A program made the position numbers and the translations under genes. A stretch of 34,295 nt of DNA from an uncultured Oribacterium sp. (GTDB taxonomy: Bacteria; Bacillota; Clostridia; Lachnospirales; Lachnospiraceae). The stretch lies in NCBI GenBank assembly GCA_900770445.1, contig CAAGKO010000093.1, positions 1 through 34,295 on the forward strand, written 5' to 3'. The notes below the pieces were generated by a model. It was given only the letters and a program-made list of their open reading frames with translations, ran no database searches and was not told the origin of the DNA. Every line of letters begins with the position of its first letter. Position 1 is the stretch's first letter. Positions 31,106 through 34,295 of this stretch are shown here, in pieces.

Positions 31106-32371
31106 TTATCCCAAAGAAACCGCAACGCCATACACGCCGAGAATAGCGAGCAGCGCGAGCAGCGCCAGGGCGATAAACGCGACTGCAAAAAGCTCTACGA
31201 AAATCTTCTTCGATGGGAAGCGCTCTTCTGCATTTTCCTGCTGTGCAACACCGGCCATCATCAGTGCACCTGCCGTGGAAATCGGAGAATATCCGGTTAC
31301 CGTACCGCCAATGACGATCGCTGCACAGATTTCCAGTGGATCCGCACCGAGGCCCGCCGCAAGCTCACCGGCGGTCGGAATCAGCGTCGGGAAAACGACA
31401 CCGAGACCAGAACTAAAGAACGACATGATACCGGCGAGAATACCCATACCGCAGGAGGCAGTTCTCGAAGAAAGAAGCTTTTCCAGTCCGGCAACCATCA
31501 GATCGATACCACCGGAAATAGTGATGATGTTCATCAGAATGCCGACACCCATGACCATGAAAATAACGTTCCATGGCACTGCCTTAATCGCATCTTTATC
31601 ATTGCCCGCTCCCAGGATGACGAGCAGCGTGCCGATGGTAAAACCGGCGAAGCCGACGTTGAAGGAGAAGAACAGTACACCGATCGCAAGCGCCAGAAGG
31701 CCCAGTAAAGAGAACATCTGCTGGAGGCTGAGTTTCGGAAGCTCCTCCGCCTTACTCGAAAGTGCACTCTTATCCGGCTTGTAGCCCTTGTAATAGAAGA
31801 AGAGAATCACGGCCAGAATCACACAAGTGATCATGAGCGCGATCATGAGCGGAACTGTGCCTCGCTCGATGCCCTGTTCTTCCATCAGGTTTCGAACCAC
31901 TGCCGCCTCCGGGGTCAGCGGGCTCATCCGTGTCGCCTGAACGCCGAGATCACCGATGCATGACAGCATGATCGGATTGATACCTACAGAAATTGCGATC
32001 GGAATCGCAATCACCGGAATGATGGCGAGACACGGAATCGCGCCAGGGCCGACCGCACTGAGTACTGCACCGATCAGAAACATCGCGATGCAAATCATAA
32101 TCGGATTGGTTCCCACGAGACGGATGATTTTTTTCGCACTGAGTTCCAGCGTTCCATTCGCTTTTACGATACCGAAAAGGAAGGTAATACCAGCCATCTG
32201 GAAAAAAAGAGAGGAACTAAACCCCTTCAACAGCTCCTTCGCCTTAATGTCGAACATAAGTCCCAGGATCATCGAGAGTGCAATGCTCACGATACCTACA
32301 TTCATATTTTTAAAGTATCCGAGTGCAATCGCAAGCAGCAGTGCAATCAGAGAAATAATCGCCAGATTCAT
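31106..32371 (-). CDS. Carboxylate carrier, MatC/DASS-type (ion transporter superfamily)
   Basis: 421 residues, about eleven to twelve membrane helices. The N-terminal portion (LALAIALGYFKNMNVGIVSI style; exact MNVGIVSIALSMILG) resembles the MatC N-terminal domain of dicarboxylate/malonate carriers; VGPGAIPCLAIIPVIAIPI and GGTVTGYSPISTAGALMM are the two re-entrant-like conserved segments expected in this superfamily. E. coli YbhI, in the comparable neighbourhood, is also a DASS-type carboxylate carrier. Likely imports a di- or tricarboxylate with Na or H. AAGGAG stands 7 nt before ATG. Preceded by the lactonase and followed by LysR 3. Confidence 0.82.
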   Translation of the reverse strand: MNLAIISLIALLLAIALGYFKNMNVGIVSIALSMILGLMFDIKAKELLKGFSSSLFFQMAGITFLFGIVKANGTLELSAKKIIRLVGTNPIMICIAMFLIGAVLSAVGPGAIPCLAIIPVIAIPIAISVGINPIMLSCIGDLGVQATRMSPLTPEAAVVRNLMEEQGIERGTVPLMIALMITCVILAVILFFYYKGYKPDKSALSSKAEELPKLSLQQMFSLLGLLALAIGVLFFSFNVGFAGFTIGTLLVILGAGNDKDAIKAVPWNVIFMVMGVGILMNIITISGGIDLMVAGLEKLLSSRTASCGMGILAGIMSFFSSGLGVVFPTLIPTAGELAAGLGADPLEICAAIVIGGTVTGYSPISTAGALMMAGVAQQENAEERFPSKKIFVELFAVAFIALALLALLAILGVYGVAVSLG

Positions 32372-32456
32372 TTTTTAACTCCTTATGTCGTACTTTGCAG
32401 TCTTTTTCCACATCGAAGAACACCACGAATGCGTCGAATCTGCAAAAAAACGTTCT

Positions 32457-33500
32457 TTAATCCAGAAATGTGATGCACACCGGACTGCCGGTATGGATGA
32501 TGTTCAGCGTCGGTGTAAGCTGTCCTGTGACTGAGTCAAAATCAAACTCGATGATGGTATCGCTGTCTTCATTCGCCACATAGCACTTTCCGTTCGACGC
32601 GAAGGTGAAGAAGCGTGGCGTCTTACCAAGGCATGGGAAGAAGCCGGTGGTCTTCAGGTAACCGGTCACCGGATCGATACGGTATACCGCCATACTGTCG
32701 GTGTAACGATTTGACACCAGTACCCACTGTCCGGAAGGATCGACCATGACCTCACTTGCATCAGAGTACGCGGTCACGGTCTCCGGCACCGTCGACAGCT
32801 CCTGCAGAGCGTTCAGCTTTCCGCTCTCCTCATCGAACTGGAAGTACAGGACCTTATCTCCCTTTTCCTCACACATATAGAGCCAGTGATTGTTCGGATG
32901 CATCGCTGCATGACGCGGTTCATCCCAGGTTCTCGCCATAAAACGATCCGTCTCGCTGAGTTTTCCGCTCGCTGCATCGTACTTCAGCGCACGCATCTGT
33001 CCATAGCCGTTGATTCTTCCCTGTGCACAGGCGAAAATGTAGTTCTTCTTCTGATCCCAGAGGCACTGGTGCACGGTCGACACCTTTCCCTCTTCCTTTC
33101 CTTCGTAGGTGAAGGTTGCGATCACCTCGCCGAGAGAACCATCCGCGTTCCGCGCAATGGTATAGAGCGTTCCGCCCTGAAGCGTCGCCACGATCACATT
33201 CTTGTTATCTTTATCCACGGTGATATCCACCGGATTCTTTCCACCGATATCGATGGTGTTCAGGTGTTTCAGTGTGCCATCCTCCTGAACCGCATAAGAG
33301 GAAACAAGGGTCAGATCCCCATGCACACTGTAGAGATATTTCTTCTCTCGATCGATGCACTGGAAACTCGGGTTATCCTCGGTGAAAAGGCACTGTTTCT
33401 CCTTCCAGCTGCCATCCGGCAGGATCTCATACACCACAAGTCCCTCACCACGGGCATTTCTCTGTTTTGTTGTACGACAACCCACATATGCGTACTTCAT
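32457..33500 (-). CDS. Lactonase, seven-bladed beta-propeller family (YbhE/Pgl-like)
   Basis: 347 residues, no signal peptide, so cytosolic. Repeated blade patterns (for example FQCIDREKKYLYSVHG, PRHAAMHPNNHWLYMCEE, DASEVMVDPSGQWVLVSNR) identify the PF10282-type lactonase family that includes E. coli 6-phosphogluconolactonase Pgl (YbhE), usually 330-390 residues. No pentose phosphate genes are near. Set between an aconitase and a carboxylate carrier, it may instead open a lactone of a hydroxy-tricarboxylic acid such as isocitrate lactone; this is inference. AAAGGAG lies 7 nt before ATG. Confidence 0.85.
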   Translation of the reverse strand: MKYAYVGCRTTKQRNARGEGLVVYEILPDGSWKEKQCLFTEDNPSFQCIDREKKYLYSVHGDLTLVSSYAVQEDGTLKHLNTIDIGGKNPVDITVDKDNKNVIVATLQGGTLYTIARNADGSLGEVIATFTYEGKEEGKVSTVHQCLWDQKKNYIFACAQGRINGYGQMRALKYDAASGKLSETDRFMARTWDEPRHAAMHPNNHWLYMCEEKGDKVLYFQFDEESGKLNALQELSTVPETVTAYSDASEVMVDPSGQWVLVSNRYTDSMAVYRIDPVTGYLKTTGFFPCLGKTPRFFTFASNGKCYVANEDSDTIIEFDFDSVTGQLTPTLNIIHTGSPVCITFLD

Positions 33501-33625
33501 CTCTTCTCTCCTTTATATCCGCCACGTCCCGAAGCACTGTCCATCGTTCGGCCAATGCTTCCGGCGCGACATCCTCACGATGCCTCTGCGGTCATGAAAC
33601 CGCAGCTTCCAGCATCCTGTTCTCT

Positions 33626-34295
33626 TTACTGTTCGAGCTCCTCTGCCTTAAGAACCCCCATCTCGACGAGCTGCTGCTTCAGATAGCGCAGCTGTCCGCC
33701 GGCCAGTACGACCTCGAGCTGTGCATCCGAAAGCTCCAGACGACACTTGAAGCTGATATCCTTCGTTGCATCATGTACCACAACCTGTCTCGTCGGAATC
33801 TGACCGATGAAGTTATCGATGACGAGCTCATCCATCTGCTCGAGCTTATCGTAATCTGCCGGGTCCTCGAAAATCATCGGCACGATACCATGATTGATGA
33901 GGTTCCCCTTATGGATACGTGCGATGCTCTTCGCGATGACGGCCTTCACGCCGAGGTACATCGGGTTGATGGCGGCATGCTCACGTGAGGAGCCTTGTCC
34001 GTAGTTTTCACCACCGACGATGATCGATTTCACGAGTTCTCTTGCACGCTCTGAAAATTCCGGATCATAACGGTTGTAGCAGTACTTCGACATGAGCGGG
34101 ATGTTCGATCGCATCGAGGAGAACTCAGCACCGGCCGGTGTGATATCATCGGTCGAAATATTATCCCCGGCCTTTAATGAGATTCGTACGTCCAGGTTCT
34201 TCTCCGGTTTCTCCGGTACCGGAAGGAAGGCGATATTCGGTCCCTTCAGAACCTTCACCTTCGCACGCTCCTCTTCCGGAAGTGGTGGGATGATC
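33626..34295 (-). CDS. Aconitate hydratase, C-terminal part (runs off right edge)
   Basis: About 223 codons are visible, open through the right edge. The swivel domain is clear: KGPNIAFLP, SLKAGDNISTDDITPAGAEF, GGENYGQGSSREHAA with the catalytic Ser-Ser-Arg, and NLINHGIVPM. This is the pattern of true aconitases of the short Aquifex-type (about 640-650 residues); its GSSREH is canonical, unlike the two YbhJ-like copies. It catalyses citrate-isocitrate interconversion if complete. It is the most upstream visible gene of the minus-strand block that runs through lactonase, carrier, LysR 3, dehydrogenase, PrpF and AEC carrier. The N-terminal part with the Fe-S cysteines lies outside. Confidence 0.92.
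   Translation of the reverse strand, partial: IIPPLPEEERAKVKVLKGPNIAFLPVPEKPEKNLDVRISLKAGDNISTDDITPAGAEFSSMRSNIPLMSKYCYNRYDPEFSERARELVKSIIVGGENYGQGSSREHAAINPMYLGVKAVIAKSIARIHKGNLINHGIVPMIFEDPADYDKLEQMDELVIDNFIGQIPTRQVVVHDATKDISFKCRLELSDAQLEVVLAGGQLRYLKQQLVEMGVLKAEELEQ

Overview
The window is chromosomal DNA of moderate-to-high GC (roughly mid-50s percent by eye) with strong AGGAGG-type ribosome binding sites, compact operons and intrinsic terminators. It suggests an anaerobic Bacillota of the Clostridia, probably Lachnospiraceae-like; the genus cannot be told from the sequence alone. No rRNA, tRNA, CRISPR array, phage gene or intact insertion sequence was seen. Almost all genes lie on the minus strand; the plus-strand genes are two LysR regulators and one aconitase-family gene.

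Layout. Positions 1-834 hold the N-terminal third of FtsH. Positions 1046-4181 are a copper module: copA, here with a copZ-like domain fused at its C-terminus, followed by csoR, with two CsoR-type palindromes at the promoter. Positions 4207-4521 are one long imperfect palindrome of unknown nature. Positions 4546-7303 carry an orphan substrate-binding lipoprotein with a charged tail and a FucO-type iron alcohol dehydrogenase. Positions 7568-10701 are housekeeping: argS-yfcE and efp. Positions 10961-16702 are a complete citrate lyase locus in two blocks, citDEF and citXGC, separated by a strong terminator.

From about 17028 to the right edge lies a dense tricarboxylate region. It holds two paralogous YbhJ-like aconitase-family hydratases, the C-terminal part of a third (Aquifex-type) aconitase, two isocitrate-type dehydrogenases, a PrpF-family isomerase, a seven-bladed beta-propeller lactonase, an AEC carrier, a MatC/DASS-type carrier and three LysR regulators. 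A PIN/Phd toxin-antitoxin pair sits in the middle. The set of beta-propeller lactonase, LysR, PrpF-like isomerase, carboxylate carrier and YbhJ-like hydratase matches the uncharacterised E. coli neighbourhood pgl(ybhE)-ybhD-ybhH-ybhI-ybhJ, here expanded and joined to dehydrogenases and citrate lyase.

Working model (inference): the cell imports citrate or a related tricarboxylate such as trans-aconitate, isocitrate or their lactones. The lactonase and PrpF-like isomerase would feed the hydratases, isocitrate would be oxidised to 2-oxoglutarate for glutamate supply, and citrate would be cleaved to acetate and oxaloacetate. The exact substrate of the YbhJ/PrpF/lactonase branch is unknown and is the most interesting open question here. 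Several intergenic regions carry candidate regulatory elements: GATAT/ATATC dyads, a TATTTTACT motif before three operons, a terminator-like hairpin that hides the ribosome binding site of one LysR gene, and a terminator between a LysR gene and its partner hydratase.
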